In this document: piece after piece, positions 28,430 through 40,455 of the stretch
Layout of the letters: each line of letters starts with the position of its first letter
Position numbering within the stretch: the first letter of the stretch is position 1
Source of the DNA: Hydrogenophaga sp. RAC07
GTDB taxonomy: Bacteria; Pseudomonadota; Gammaproteobacteria; Burkholderiales; Burkholderiaceae_C
Assembly (NCBI RefSeq): GCF_001713375.1
Contig: NZ_CP016449.1
Span: forward strand, 1,674,001 to 1,738,000
Length of the DNA stretch: 64,000 bases
Reading direction: 5' to 3'
Notes under the pieces: model-generated
Databases searched by the model: none
What the model saw: only the letters and a program-made list of their open reading frames with translations
Told to the model about the DNA's origin: nothing
Position numbers and translations under genes: made by a program

Positions 28430-28506
28430 CGCCGTGGAACCGGCTTTGCCGGGCCACAGGCGTGGTCCTCCCGGGGGGAAGACGCGAAGCGGCGCAGGGG
28501 GGCATT
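28430..28506. repeat. GC-rich intergenic palindromic element
   Basis: The mobA-moaA gap contains short nested palindromes (CCGGCTTTGCCGG, CCTCCCGGGGGG) and ends GACGCGAAGCGGCGCAGGGGGG. A related fragment (CGCGAAGCGGCGG) recurs after ilvB at about 43099. The pattern resembles interspersed intergenic repeats that I recall from Comamonadaceae; a genome-wide search would confirm or refute this. Confidence 0.4.
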
Positions 28507-28509
28507 TGA

Positions 28510-29625
28510 TCAACCGCCGATGTAGCTCATCTCGACGCGTCGGGTTCCGGTGGAGGAGTCGGGGGGAAGGCTGGCGCGCAGTTCCGAGTACCGGTCGCTG
28601 CGCCCCTGCCAGATGGCCGCGATCGCACCGGCCAGTTGTTCGTCGGTGGCGCCGCCGCGAATGAGCGGGCGCAGGTCGTGGCCCTGGCTGGCGAAGAGGC
28701 ACAGATAGAGCTGGCCTTCGGTGGACAGGCGCGCGCGGTTGCAGTCGCTGCAGAAGGCCTGGGTCACGCTGCTGATCACGCCGATTTCGCCAGAGCCGTC
28801 GGCATAGCCCCAGCGCTCGGCGGTCTCGCCCGGCGCAGCCGCACCGAGTTGCACCAGGGGGATCTCACGGTGGATGCGCTGCACCACCTCGGCGCTCGGC
28901 AGCACCTCGTCCATGCGCCACCCGTTGGTGGCGCCCACGTCCATGTATTCGATGAAGCGCAACACGATGCCCGTGCCTTTGAAATGGCGCGCCATCGGCA
29001 GGATTTGATGGTCGTTGGTGCCGCGCTTGACCACCATGTTGACCTTGATCGGCCCCAGGCCCGCGGCCTGCGCGGCCTCAATGCCCTCCAGCACATCGAC
29101 CACGGGAAAGTCCACGTCGTTCATGGCGCGGAAGATGGTGTCGTCCAGTGCGTCCAGGCTCACGGTCACACGCTGAAGGCCCGCGGCCTTGAGCGCTGCA
29201 GCCTTGCGCTTGAGCAGCGAGCCGTTGGTGGTGAGCGTGATGTCGAGCGGCTGTCCCTCAAGGGTGCGCAACGCCGCCAGTTGTTCGATCAGGATTTCCA
29301 GGTTCTTGCGCAGCAGCGGCTCACCACCCGTGAGGCGGATCTTCTGCACGCCGTGTGCCACGAACTGGGTGGCCACACGGGTGATTTCCTCGAAGGTCAA
29401 CAACGAGCTGTGCGGCAGGTAGGCATAGTCCTTGTCGAAGATTTCCTTGGGCATGCAATAGCTGCAGCGGAAGTTGCATCGGTCGGTCACGCTGATGCGC
29501 AGGTCGCGCAGCGGGCGGCCCAGCGCATCGCCGAGCAGGCCTGTGGGTGCCACCGGTGTGGAAGGGATGCGCGCCACGGTGTTGACGAGGCGCTGATCGA
29601 TCAGGGGAATGACACGTTCGGACAT
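28510..29625 (-). CDS. moaA: GTP 3',8-cyclase MoaA
   Basis: 371-residue radical SAM enzyme for the first step of molybdopterin synthesis. The SAM [4Fe-4S] motif is CNFRCSYC (C50, C54, C57), the C-terminal cluster uses the Cys of [11 protein letters not shown] and CLF, and the conserved C-terminal Gly-Gly is present (SYIGG). The N-terminal 35 residues before the core are longer than in E. coli MoaA, as usual for beta-proteobacteria. It is upstream of mobA on the same strand, with the repeat-bearing gap in between. Confidence 0.97.
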   Translation of the reverse strand: MSERVIPLIDQRLVNTVARIPSTPVAPTGLLGDALGRPLRDLRISVTDRCNFRCSYCMPKEIFDKDYAYLPHSSLLTFEEITRVATQFVAHGVQKIRLTGGEPLLRKNLEILIEQLAALRTLEGQPLDITLTTNGSLLKRKAAALKAAGLQRVTVSLDALDDTIFRAMNDVDFPVVDVLEGIEAAQAAGLGPIKVNMVVKRGTNDHQILPMARHFKGTGIVLRFIEYMDVGATNGWRMDEVLPSAEVVQRIHREIPLVQLGAAAPGETAERWGYADGSGEIGVISSVTQAFCSDCNRARLSTEGQLYLCLFASQGHDLRPLIRGGATDEQLAGAIAAIWQGRSDRYSELRASLPPDSSTGTRRVEMSYIGG

Positions 29626-29673
29626 GTCTCCATTATCGGCGACACCCCTCGGGGTAGCGCGGGGGCCGTGGGC

Positions 29674-30495
29674 TCAACCCGCCCCAACGCGCGTGTACTG
29701 CCCGGCGTTGTTGTCGAGCCAGTTGCTCGAGAGTTCGCTCGACTGCTGGTTGGGGTGGAAATCGGGCCGGAAATACGCGCGCCAGGGTTTGAAGCTGCTG
29801 CTGAGCAGACCGTCGCGCCCGAGCAAATGGCGGGCCGCGCTGCGCCAGGTGGACCACTGCCACAAGGTGCCGTCCTTGTGCAGGTTGTGCACCGTCTGGC
29901 GCATGGCATCGGTGAGGAAGAACACGGTGACGCGGCGCATCCACCTCACGCGCCAGCTGTGGCTGCCACCCAGGGCCTGGTAGAGGTCGAACGCAGTGCA
30001 TTTGTGCTCGGCTTCTTCGGCGCTGTGCCAGAGCCAGAGGTTCTTCAGGCGCGGCTCGGTGTCCTTGAAAACGTCGGCGTGCGAGAGCATCCACTCGGCG
30101 AACAGGGCGGTGAAGTGTTCGTTGGCGGCGGTGATGGCCAGGTGGTGGCGCGGGTCGGCGCCATCGAGCACCTTCATGCGTTTCTCGATGCGTGGCCCCC
30201 AGTGGTTCACCAGCCCGTGCTGTTCGATCTGCGCATTGAACAAGGCGTGGATGCGGCGGTGCGTGGCCTCCTGGCCCACGAACCCCTGCACCTCGGCTTG
30301 CCATGCGGCCTGCTGCTCTGGCGGCAGGCCTTTGGCGCCGTGGCGCACCGAGTCCAGGAAAAACTGCTCACCGACCGGAAAACTCATCGACAGGGCGTTG
30401 AACCACGCGGTGAGAAACGGGTCGTTGGCGCACCAGTGGCGCGCCACTGGTTGTTCCAGATCGATCAGCAGTCGGCGGACGGTGAGGGTGGTCAT
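29674..30495 (-). CDS. Putative metal-dependent hydrolase (PF10118 type)
   Basis: 273-residue protein with His/Glu clusters EATHRRIH, ANEHFTALFAEW and HSAEEAEHKCTAFDLY, matching the PF10118 family annotated as predicted metal-dependent hydrolases, which has a ferritin-like all-helical look. No reaction is known to me. ATG 30493-30495 is chosen because upstream residues are low-complexity and overlap the operator. It is divergent from a tetR gene across a perfect palindrome, so it is probably repressed by that regulator. Confidence 0.8.
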   Translation of the reverse strand: MTTLTVRRLLIDLEQPVARHWCANDPFLTAWFNALSMSFPVGEQFFLDSVRHGAKGLPPEQQAAWQAEVQGFVGQEATHRRIHALFNAQIEQHGLVNHWGPRIEKRMKVLDGADPRHHLAITAANEHFTALFAEWMLSHADVFKDTEPRLKNLWLWHSAEEAEHKCTAFDLYQALGGSHSWRVRWMRRVTVFFLTDAMRQTVHNLHKDGTLWQWSTWRSAARHLLGRDGLLSSSFKPWRAYFRPDFHPNQQSSELSSNWLDNNAGQYTRVGAG

Positions 30496-30522
30496 GGGGC
30501 AGGATGGGATGGTGTGAGCGAG

Positions 30523-30542
30523 TTGGTACGGGACGGTACCAA
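30523..30542. promoter_or_regulatory. TetR operator candidate
   Basis: TTGGTAC-N6-GTACCAA is a perfect 7-bp inverted repeat with a 6-nt centre, between the divergent hydrolase (start 30495) and tetR (start 30605) genes. Position and symmetry fit binding by a TetR dimer that controls both genes. Confidence 0.7.
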
Positions 30543-30604
30543 GAGCGTCGATATTGCGCGCCGACGCGACGTCTGTCAAGGCTGAGCGCCTAAGATTGCG
30601 GCAC

Positions 30605-31240
30605 ATGAAGTTGAAGAACACCCCCGGCGCCCATGACGCCTCGACCGAACACCGGGCGCGCCTGCTGCAGGCCATGGCACGCGTGGCTGCCGAGCAAGGG
30701 CTCGCGGCCACCTCCATTGCCGCGGTGGTGGCCGCAGCAGGGGTGTCCAAGCGCACCTTCTACGAGCACTTTCCCGACAAGGATGCGTGCTTTCTCGAGC
30801 TCTACCGAGCCGCCAGCGCCTCGGCCCTGCGCACGCTGCGCGAGTCGGTGCAGCCCGGGCGGCCCTGGCAAGACCAGGTGGAGCACGCACTGGGCGCTTA
30901 CCTCGCGCACCTCGCGGCCGGGCCGCAACTCATCCGCATGCTGTTCGTTGAAATCCACCACCTCGGCCCCGCCGGTGCGACCGTGCGCCGCGAAGTGATG
31001 CAGCACCTGGCCGACTACATGCTGGAGACGATCAACGCGCAGGAATCGGTGCTCACGCCCACCATGGCGATGGCGGCCGTGGGAGGCATCCACGAACTGG
31101 TGTTGCAGGCCATCGAGCGGGGCGACGCCGCGCAACTGGAGCGGCTCACGTCAAGTGCCAGCGCGGTGGTGCGCCTGCTCGCGAGCGCTCCAGCTGAGGC
31201 CGTCAAAAAGAAAAACGGCCCGCCGAAGCGAGCCGTTTGA
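30605..31240 (+). CDS. TetR/AcrR family transcriptional regulator
   Basis: 211-residue repressor. The N-terminal HTH reads TSIAAVVAAAGVSKRTFYEHF followed by PDKDACFLELY, classic TetR. The C-terminal helical domain would bind an unknown, probably hydrophobic ligand. ATG 30605 gives the usual start about 30 residues before the HTH. The last dozen codons (VKKKNGPPKRAV) coincide with the hppA terminator hairpin of the opposite strand. Divergent neighbour and operator suggest local autoregulation. Confidence 0.92.
   Translation: MKLKNTPGAHDASTEHRARLLQAMARVAAEQGLAATSIAAVVAAAGVSKRTFYEHFPDKDACFLELYRAASASALRTLRESVQPGRPWQDQVEHALGAYLAHLAAGPQLIRMLFVEIHHLGPAGATVRREVMQHLADYMLETINAQESVLTPTMAMAAVGGIHELVLQAIERGDAAQLERLTSSASAVVRLLASAPAEAVKKKNGPPKRAV
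31205..31238 (-). terminator. hppA terminator embedded in the 3' end of tetR
   Basis: On the minus strand an 11-bp stem (AAACGGC-TCGC with GCGG-GCCGTTT) closes a TTCG loop and runs into TTTCTTTTT, about 18 nt after the hppA stop. The same bases encode the C-terminal residues of the convergent TetR protein. Confidence 0.85.
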
Positions 31241-31256
31241 ACCGAGCAGGCCGGGA

Positions 31257-33320
31257 TCAGGCCGCCATCGGCAGCAGCGGCACGATCAGCAGCGCCACGA
31301 TGTTGATGATCTTGATCAGCGGGTTCACGGCCGGGCCGGCGGTGTCCTTGTAGGGGTCGCCCACGGTGTCGCCGGTCACGGCGGCTTTGTGTGCCTCACT
31401 GCCCTTGCCGCCGTGGTGGCCGTCTTCGATGTACTTCTTGGCGTTGTCCCAGGCACCGCCGCCGGTGCACATGGAGATGGCCACGAAGAGGCCGGTGACG
31501 ATGGTGCCCATGAGCAAACCACCCAGTGCCTTGGGGCCGAGGAACACGCCCACCAGAATCGGCACCACGACCGGCAGCAGCGACGGAATCACCATTTCCT
31601 TGATGGCGGCGGTGGTCAACATGTCGACCGCGCGGCCGTACTCGGGCTTGGCCGTGCCTTCCATGATGCCGGGGATCTCCTTGAACTGGCGGCGCACTTC
31701 CACCACCACCGCACCCGCGGCGCGGCCCACGGCTTCCATGGCCATGGCACCGAACAGGTAGGGGATCATGCCGCCGATGAACAGGCCGACGATCACCATC
31801 GGGTCGCTCAGATCGAAGCTGACCTGGTGACCGTAGGTTTCCAGCTTGTGGGTGTAGTCCGCAAACAGCACCAACGCGGCCAGACCGGCCGATCCGATGG
31901 CGTAGCCCTTGGTCACCGCCTTGGTGGTGTTGCCCACGGCGTCCAGCGGGTCGGTCACATCGCGCACGCTGCTGGGCAGCTCGGCCATCTCGGCGATGCC
32001 GCCGGCGTTGTCGGTGATGGGCCCGTAAGCGTCGAGCGCGACCACGATGCCGGCCATGCTCAGCATGGCGGTGGCGGCGGTGGCAATGCCGTAGAGGCCG
32101 GCGAGTTGGTAGGCAGCAACGATGGCCATGCACACGAACAGCACCGGCCAGGCGGTGGAGCGCATGGACACGCCCAGGCCGGCAATGATGTTGGTGCCGT
32201 GGCCGGTGGTGGAGGCTTGCGCAATGTGTTTGACCGGCGAGTACTGCGTGCCGGTGTAGAACTCGGTGATCCAGACCAGTGCGGCGGTCAGCAGCAAACC
32301 AACTGCGCAGGCACCGAACAGGCGCAACTGGCTGCCGGTGGCGGTGATGGCGTTGTCCGGCATGATCCAGGCGGTGACGAACCAGAAGGCGATCAGCGAC
32401 AACACGCCGGCAATGGCCAGGCCCTTGTAGAGCGCCGGCATCACGTTCTTCATGCCCGGGCTGGCCTTCACGAAGAAGCAGCCCACGATCGACGCGAGGA
32501 TGGACACGCCACCGAGCACCAGCGGGTAAAGCACCGCCTGCATGGGTGCGGCCGCAACCATCAGCGCGCCGAGCACCATGGTGGCGATCAGCGTGACCGC
32601 GTAGGTCTCGAACAGATCGGCCGCCATGCCGGCGCAGTCGCCCACGTTGTCACCCACGTTGTCCGCAATCACGGCCGGGTTGCGTGGGTCGTCTTCGGGA
32701 ATGCCCGCTTCCACCTTGCCCACCAGGTCGGCGCCCACGTCGGCGCCCTTGGTGAAGATGCCGCCGCCCAGGCGCGCAAAGATGGAAATCAGTGATGAAC
32801 CGAAGGCAAAGCCGATCAAGGGGTTGAGCAGCGTGGCCAGGCTCTTCACCGGCGTCAGGTTGCCATTGCCCACCAGAAACCAGAAAAAGCCGGCCACACC
32901 CAGCAAGCCCAGGCCGACCACCAGCATGCCGGTGATGGCGCCGCCGCGGAAGGCCACGTCGAGTGCCGGGCCAATGCCCTTGGTGGCGGCTTGCGCAGTG
33001 CGCACATTGGCGCGCACCGAGATGTTCATGCCGATGAAGCCGCACGCCCCGGAGAGCACCGCGCCCAGCACAAAACCGATGGCGCTCAGCCCATCCAGGA
33101 AAAGACCAATGAGGACCGCGAGCACCACGCCCACGATCGTGATCGTTTTGTACTGCCGGGCGAGGTACGCCGCAGCACCTGTTTGAATCGCCCCGGCAAT
33201 TTCCTGCATGCGGGCGTTGCCCGCGTCCTGCGAAAGAATCCAGCTGCGCGACCAGAAGCCGTACGCCACGGCCACAAGCCCACAGACCAACACGAATATC
33301 AGCGCTGATTGACCAACCAT
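31257..33320 (-). CDS. hppA: Proton-translocating membrane pyrophosphatase, K+-independent type
   Basis: 687-residue polytopic enzyme (about 16 TM segments) that couples pyrophosphate hydrolysis to proton pumping. The substrate site shows [11 protein letters not shown] and [19 protein letters not shown], with the C-terminal [15 protein letters not shown]. The residue that separates subclasses is Lys (K467, in [10 protein letters not shown]) instead of Ala, which by family knowledge marks the K+-independent H+ pumps. ATG 33318-33320 begins a natural first TM helix. It is divergent from the soluble pyrophosphatase gene ppa, so both PPi-hydrolysing activities sit together. Confidence 0.96.
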   Translation of the reverse strand: MVGQSALIFVLVCGLVAVAYGFWSRSWILSQDAGNARMQEIAGAIQTGAAAYLARQYKTITIVGVVLAVLIGLFLDGLSAIGFVLGAVLSGACGFIGMNISVRANVRTAQAATKGIGPALDVAFRGGAITGMLVVGLGLLGVAGFFWFLVGNGNLTPVKSLATLLNPLIGFAFGSSLISIFARLGGGIFTKGADVGADLVGKVEAGIPEDDPRNPAVIADNVGDNVGDCAGMAADLFETYAVTLIATMVLGALMVAAAPMQAVLYPLVLGGVSILASIVGCFFVKASPGMKNVMPALYKGLAIAGVLSLIAFWFVTAWIMPDNAITATGSQLRLFGACAVGLLLTAALVWITEFYTGTQYSPVKHIAQASTTGHGTNIIAGLGVSMRSTAWPVLFVCMAIVAAYQLAGLYGIATAATAMLSMAGIVVALDAYGPITDNAGGIAEMAELPSSVRDVTDPLDAVGNTTKAVTKGYAIGSAGLAALVLFADYTHKLETYGHQVSFDLSDPMVIVGLFIGGMIPYLFGAMAMEAVGRAAGAVVVEVRRQFKEIPGIMEGTAKPEYGRAVDMLTTAAIKEMVIPSLLPVVVPILVGVFLGPKALGGLLMGTIVTGLFVAISMCTGGGAWDNAKKYIEDGHHGGKGSEAHKAAVTGDTVGDPYKDTAGPAVNPLIKIINIVALLIVPLLPMAA

Positions 33321-33624
33321 TGAATCGCTCCTCGTTGTTTCGACTTGGAAGGGGCAACGCCTCCGGGGTGCCCCCGCTGCGTTGCTTCCTCGCTGCCGGT
33401 TGCGCTGCGTTGCACAGCGTTGAAACAGGGCGATTGGCCAACACGGCGAATTTAGCGGCAATTCACGGTGTGCATGTGAAAGTGGGCCGGTAAGTCAGCT
33501 TCGAATCAGTAAAATCAGGGTAAATCCTAGGCGTGCAGATCGCATGAGACACGCCAGATGCCTCTCCAGAAGGCAGCGGGCCTGCACCGGCTGCTTCAGT
33601 TTTCAACCAACCTCCTCCAACAAC
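33321..33624. other. Intergenic region between hppA and ppa
   Basis: About 304 bp without a gene. The hppA-proximal half (33350-33425) is GC-rich with repeated GCAACGC/GCGTTGC-like short inverted units. The ppa-proximal half (about 33480-33530) is AT-richer and should hold the ppa promoter. No confident -35/-10 pair, RNA gene or operator was recognised. Confidence 0.5.
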
Positions 33625-34161
33625 ATGTCCCTCGACAACGTCACCGCTGGCAAGAACGTGCCCGAATCCTTCAACGTGATCATCGAAATCCCGATGAACG
33701 CCGACCCGATCAAGTACGAGGTGGACAAGGAAACCGGCGCGATCTTCGTGGACCGTTTCATGAGCACGGCCATGCACTACCCGACGAACTACGGCTACGT
33801 GCCCAAGACCATCTCGGGCGACGGTGATCCGGTCGACGTGCTCGTGATCACACCCGTGCCGCTGATTCCCGGTGTCGTGGTGCCCTGCCGCGCCATCGGC
33901 ATCCTGAAAATGCAGGACGAAGCCGGTGAAGACGGCAAGGTGCTGGCGGTGCCGATCGACAAGATCCTGTCCATCTACACCCAGTGGCAGAAGCCCGAAG
34001 ACCTGAACCCAATGCGCCTGAACACCATCCAGCACTTCTTCGAACACTACAAGGACCTGGAGCCGGGCAAGTGGGTCAAGGTGATCGGCTGGGAAGGCAA
34101 GGACGCCGCCCACAAGGAAATCGTCGACGGCATGGCCGCCTACGAAGCCCAGAAGGGCTGA
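33625..34161 (+). CDS. ppa: Soluble inorganic pyrophosphatase
   Basis: 178-residue family I pyrophosphatase that drives biosynthesis by removing PPi. Active-site motifs [17 protein letters not shown] and [11 protein letters not shown] (the acidic metal-binding triplet) are present. ATG 33625 begins [14 protein letters not shown]; an in-frame upstream ATG is less plausible. Convergent with the bactofilin gene, which ends 11 bp beyond its stop. Confidence 0.97.
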   Translation: MSLDNVTAGKNVPESFNVIIEIPMNADPIKYEVDKETGAIFVDRFMSTAMHYPTNYGYVPKTISGDGDPVDVLVITPVPLIPGVVVPCRAIGILKMQDEAGEDGKVLAVPIDKILSIYTQWQKPEDLNPMRLNTIQHFFEHYKDLEPGKWVKVIGWEGKDAAHKEIVDGMAAYEAQKG

Positions 34162-34172
34162 ACCTACGCTGA

Positions 34173-34619
34173 TCAGCCCGCCGAGGGGTCGGGCAACACG
34201 TCGTTCAACACCGGCAGGTTGTCCCCGGGTCCCAGGGTCTTGAAAGGGCCCCGCAGGCTCGCCCCTTCGTAGAGTTGCATCCGCCGCGCCGCGAGCGAGC
34301 CGGTGGACACCCCGCTCCTGGCCACGTAGGCCATGCCTTGGCATTCCAGGCTGGTCTCCACCGCGCTGCCGCCGACAGCGCCCAGGTGGCCAAACAGGTA
34401 CAGATCGCCCAGCACGCGGATGCGTCCGCGCACCACGGCGCCGGTCCAGATGATCAGTGGGCCATTCACGCGGATGTGACCCGACACCTCACCCTGCGCC
34501 AGCAGCCCGCCGTTGAATTCCAGTTCGCCGTGCAGCCTGCCACCCACCGCCACGCGGTTGACCACGTTCATCGCCACCGGGTCGATGGTCAGCGTGTCCT
34601 GCGGTGTGTTCAGTTCCAT
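34173..34619 (-). CDS. Bactofilin-like polymer-forming cytoskeletal protein
   Basis: 148-residue protein whose centre is a run of short beta-strands with regularly spaced Gly and hydrophobic residues (GELEFNGGLLAQGEVSGHI, then GPLIIWTGAVVRGRIRVLG), the bactofilin beta-helix pattern. The C-terminal tail is Pro/Gly-rich. ATG 34617-34619 overlaps the stop of the upstream membrane-protein gene by 10 bp, so the pair is co-translated. Bactofilins polymerise at the membrane; this role here is inferred. Confidence 0.7.
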   Translation of the reverse strand: MELNTPQDTLTIDPVAMNVVNRVAVGGRLHGELEFNGGLLAQGEVSGHIRVNGPLIIWTGAVVRGRIRVLGDLYLFGHLGAVGGSAVETSLECQGMAYVARSGVSTGSLAARRMQLYEGASLRGPFKTLGPGDNLPVLNDVLPDPSAG

Positions 34620-34975
34620 GGCCAGCGCTCCATCCAGGCGGCCGGCACCCAGCCGGAAGAGGGCAGCCACACGATGGCCCAGAAAACCGCGCTGCCCAGC
34701 AACATCAGCAAGCCCAGCAGGGCGATGATCAGTGAGTGGCGCTCCAGCCAGCGGCGCAGGCGCTTGGGTCTGCGGCGGGGTGTTCCCGCCGGCGTGTCGA
34801 GGTGGTCGAGCACGGCCCAGCTCCGCCAGCCCTCGCTCAGGCCCACGCTCCCTTTGGCGAGCGACACTTCCAGTCCTTGTGTCGACGCGTTCGAGGCGCC
34901 TTGACGGCGTCCCAGCAGCACCGAGAAGGGCGCACCCACGATGCTGTGTGTGAAGAAGGCGTCGGTTTCGTCCAT
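34610..34975 (-). CDS. Small membrane protein paired with the bactofilin, function unknown
   Basis: 121 residues. I do not recognise the family. Visible parts are a polar N-terminal half, an Arg/Pro-rich stretch GTPRRRPKRLRRWLERH (about 64-80), and one strongly hydrophobic segment LIIALLGLLMLLGSAVFWAIV (about 82-102), which predicts a single-pass protein with a basic cytoplasmic side. It overlaps the bactofilin start, suggesting that it anchors or recruits it to the membrane (inference). Confidence 0.7.
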   Translation of the reverse strand: MDETDAFFTHSIVGAPFSVLLGRRQGASNASTQGLEVSLAKGSVGLSEGWRSWAVLDHLDTPAGTPRRRPKRLRRWLERHSLIIALLGLLMLLGSAVFWAIVWLPSSGWVPAAWMERWPWN

Positions 34976-35003
34976 GGCGACCGAGTTTAGCCAGACCGAC
35001 GGA

Positions 35004-36221
35004 TCAGAGTTCGGTCACGGGTGGGGCCACGTCCCGCACGGCGAGGCCTGTCTTGAGCGGGGTGCGCTGGGCGAGGTGGTCCATGTACTGGCCGATGCCC
35101 TGGTTCTCGCGCTCCAGGAAGCGCTGCACCGCATCGGCAAACGACGGGTGGGCCAGCCAGTGCGCGCTGGTGGTCTTGACCGGGAGCAGGGCGCGCGCCA
35201 TCTTGTGTTCGCCCTGGGCGCCCCCTTCAAAGCGCTGGAAGCCGTGGTCTATGCACCAGGCCAGCGGCGCGTAGTAACAAGCTTCGAAGTGCAGGCAATC
35301 CACGCGCTCCAGCGCGCCCCAGTAGCGCCCATACGCCACACGTTGCACCTCGTCGATGCCGATCAGGCTGCAGGCGATGGCCTGCCCTTCGCGCTCGGCC
35401 ACGAACAGCAGCCAGTGCTGCGGCATGGTCTGCGCCATGCGCCGGAAGAAGTCGCGGTTGAGGTAGGGCGCGTTGCCGTGTTCGAGGTAGGTGCGCTCGT
35501 AACAGCGGTAGAAGAAGTCCCAGTCTGCATCCGAGATATCGGCGCCGCGCGACCAGCGAAACGTGACACCCGCCTCGGCGACCTTGCGCCGCTCCTGGCG
35601 GATCTTCTTGCGTTTTTCTTGTTGGAGGCTGGCGAGGAAATGGTCGAAGCTCTTGAAGGGTGAGGGCAGGCCCTCGGCGGAAAGTGCTTCGTTTGTCCAA
35701 TGGAACTGCACCGTGTGGCGCAGCATCATGCCGGCGTCTTCGCACGCCTTCACGTCTTGTGCTTGTGCAAACAGCAGGTGGACCGATGACAAGTCCTCGT
35801 CGCGCACCTGCTGGATCAGTGCTTTCACCAAGGCAGCGCGAGCCGCCGCGTCGCGCGCCAGCAACCGCGCGCCCGGCACCGGCGTGAACGGCACCGCCAC
35901 CAGTGCCTTGGGGTAGTAGTCCAGTCCGTTCTGCGCATAGGCGTTGGCCCAGGCCCAGTCGAACACGTATTCGCCGTAGGAATTGTTCTTGAGGTACATG
36001 GGGCAGGCGGCGTGCAGTTCGTTGCCTCGCCAGAGCGTCATGAACTGCGCTTGCCAGCCCGCGCGGGGTTTCGCGCTTCCGCTCTCGTGCATGGCCAACA
36101 GGTATTCGTGGCGCATGAACGGGCTCGGGTCGGCTTCCTGCGCCAGCAGGGTGTTCCATGCGGACTCTGCGATCTGCGACGGGGACGAAAAGACCCGGGT
36201 GACATAATCGATTTCACCCAC
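35004..36221 (-). CDS. FemAB/GNAT-like acyltransferase (PF04339 type)
   Basis: 405-residue protein of the predicted N-acyltransferase family once called peptidogalycan biosynthesis (DUF482). Recognisable stretches are SPFMRHEYLLAMHESGSA near the N-terminus, QQEKRKKIRQERRKVAEAGV in the middle, and ALERVDCLHFEACYY with GFQRFEGGAQGEHK near the C-terminus. The substrate is unknown. GTG 36219-36221 is chosen because GGAG lies 6 nt before it; an ATG at 36263 is in frame but close to the divergent nadE start. Confidence 0.78.
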   Translation of the reverse strand: MGEIDYVTRVFSSPSQIAESAWNTLLAQEADPSPFMRHEYLLAMHESGSAKPRAGWQAQFMTLWRGNELHAACPMYLKNNSYGEYVFDWAWANAYAQNGLDYYPKALVAVPFTPVPGARLLARDAAARAALVKALIQQVRDEDLSSVHLLFAQAQDVKACEDAGMMLRHTVQFHWTNEALSAEGLPSPFKSFDHFLASLQQEKRKKIRQERRKVAEAGVTFRWSRGADISDADWDFFYRCYERTYLEHGNAPYLNRDFFRRMAQTMPQHWLLFVAEREGQAIACSLIGIDEVQRVAYGRYWGALERVDCLHFEACYYAPLAWCIDHGFQRFEGGAQGEHKMARALLPVKTTSAHWLAHPSFADAVQRFLERENQGIGQYMDHLAQRTPLKTGLAVRDVAPPVTEL

Positions 36222-36277
36222 CTGCAGCTCCGACACACAGCGAGCGCAAGGCCCATTTCGCAACGATTTCAGACCCC

Positions 36278-39435
<3,158 letters not shown>

Positions 39436-39448
39436 CCCGGTCCGGGTT

Positions 39449-40036
39449 CTAGATCGCTTCGATGCGGGCTTGCGGCGCCATGCCGGCGGCCTGCACGAGC
39501 TCAGGCAGCAGGTCGTGAACATCGCTGCCGACACGGATCAATTCCATCTGGGCATCGCTCATGAACTGCTGCTCCACCCCGGTGCGCATGAAGGCCATCA
39601 AGCCGTCGTAGTAGCCCGCCACGTTGAGCAGGCCCACTGGTTTGTCGTGGTAGCCCAGCTGGCGCCAGGCCCAGACTTCAAAAAATTCTTCAAACGTGCC
39701 GATGCCACCGGGCAAAGCCAGGAAAGCGTCGGCCTTGTCGGCCATCATCCGTTTACGCTCGTGCATGTTGTCCACCACATGCAGTTCGGTGCAACCGTGG
39801 TGCGCCCACTCCCGCTCGACCAGCGCTTTCGGAATGATGCCGACGGCCTGGCCACCCGCCGCCATGGTGGCGTCGGCCACGATGCCCATGAGGCCGTTGC
39901 GCCCACCGCCGTACACCAGCTGGCCGCCGTGTTCGCCGATCCATCGGCCGACCGCGCGTGCCGTGTCTGCGAAGGCAGGCGTGGCTCCAGGTCGGGAGCC
40001 GCAATAAACACACAGCGAAAAGGCGGGCATTGTCAT
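39449..40036 (-). CDS. LOG family protein (TIGR00730 Rossmann fold; cytokinin-activating type)
   Basis: 195-residue protein with the LOG motifs ERKRMMADKADAFLALPGG and GGIGTFEEFFEVW, plus VYCGSRPG and VYGGGRNGLMG. LOG enzymes cleave nucleoside 5'-monophosphates into base and ribose-5-phosphate; the physiological substrate in bacteria is mostly unknown. Two close ATG codons exist (40036 and 40030). It converges on glnB with a 13-bp gap. Confidence 0.9.
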   Translation of the reverse strand: MTMPAFSLCVYCGSRPGATPAFADTARAVGRWIGEHGGQLVYGGGRNGLMGIVADATMAAGGQAVGIIPKALVEREWAHHGCTELHVVDNMHERKRMMADKADAFLALPGGIGTFEEFFEVWAWRQLGYHDKPVGLLNVAGYYDGLMAFMRTGVEQQFMSDAQMELIRVGSDVHDLLPELVQAAGMAPQARIEAI

Positions 40037-40052
40037 GGCGTGTCTGGTTGGT

Positions 40053-40451
40053 TCAATGCCAGCGGGCCCAGGCCGCCGCCAGCCAGATGCCCGCGCACAG
40101 CAGCAGGCTGAGCAATACCGCAGCGCTGCCCATGTCCTTGGCGCGTTTGGAGAGGTCGTGCCACTCCGGGCCGATGCGGTCGATGGCGGTCTCGATACCG
40201 GTGTTGAGCAACTCGACCATCATCACGAGCATCACCGAGCCGGCGAGCAGGGCGGTTTCCACCCAGGACTGTCCGAGCCAGAACGCCAACGGGACCATCA
40301 CGACGGCAGCAAGCGCCTCCTGGCGGAACGCGGTCTCGCCCCAGCCGGAACGCAAGCCGGCCAACGAATAGCCGAAGGCGTGCCACATGCGGGACGCGCC
40401 TGTGCGGAGCTTTTGCGCATTGACCGGTTCACGCTCGGGAGGGTTGCTCAC
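40053..40451 (-). CDS. dgkA: Diacylglycerol kinase
   Basis: 132-residue trimeric inner-membrane kinase that recycles diacylglycerol. The family motif NTGIETAIDRIGPEWHDLSK with upstream LLAGSVMLVMMVELL is present, as are EAAFRQE-type residues (ETAFRQEALAA) and three TM segments. The start is GTG 40449-40451, with GGAG 8 nt before; the start lies 5 bp from the RDD gene stop. Same-strand neighbours are the RDD gene upstream and the LOG gene downstream. Confidence 0.92.
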   Translation of the reverse strand: MSNPPEREPVNAQKLRTGASRMWHAFGYSLAGLRSGWGETAFRQEALAAVVMVPLAFWLGQSWVETALLAGSVMLVMMVELLNTGIETAIDRIGPEWHDLSKRAKDMGSAAVLLSLLLCAGIWLAAAWARWH

Positions 40452-40455
40452 GGTT

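Noticed and set aside
31155..32795. Long plus-strand open frame (546 codons) opposite hppA
   Set aside because: The composition (His/Gly/Ala-rich repeats) mirrors the hppA codons read in antisense; no start signal or family match.
34620..34670. Upstream extension of the bactofilin gene to 34670
   Set aside because: It would overlap the upstream membrane-protein gene by 61 bp and add residues unlike the family; ATG at 34617-34619 gives a normal 10-bp overlap.
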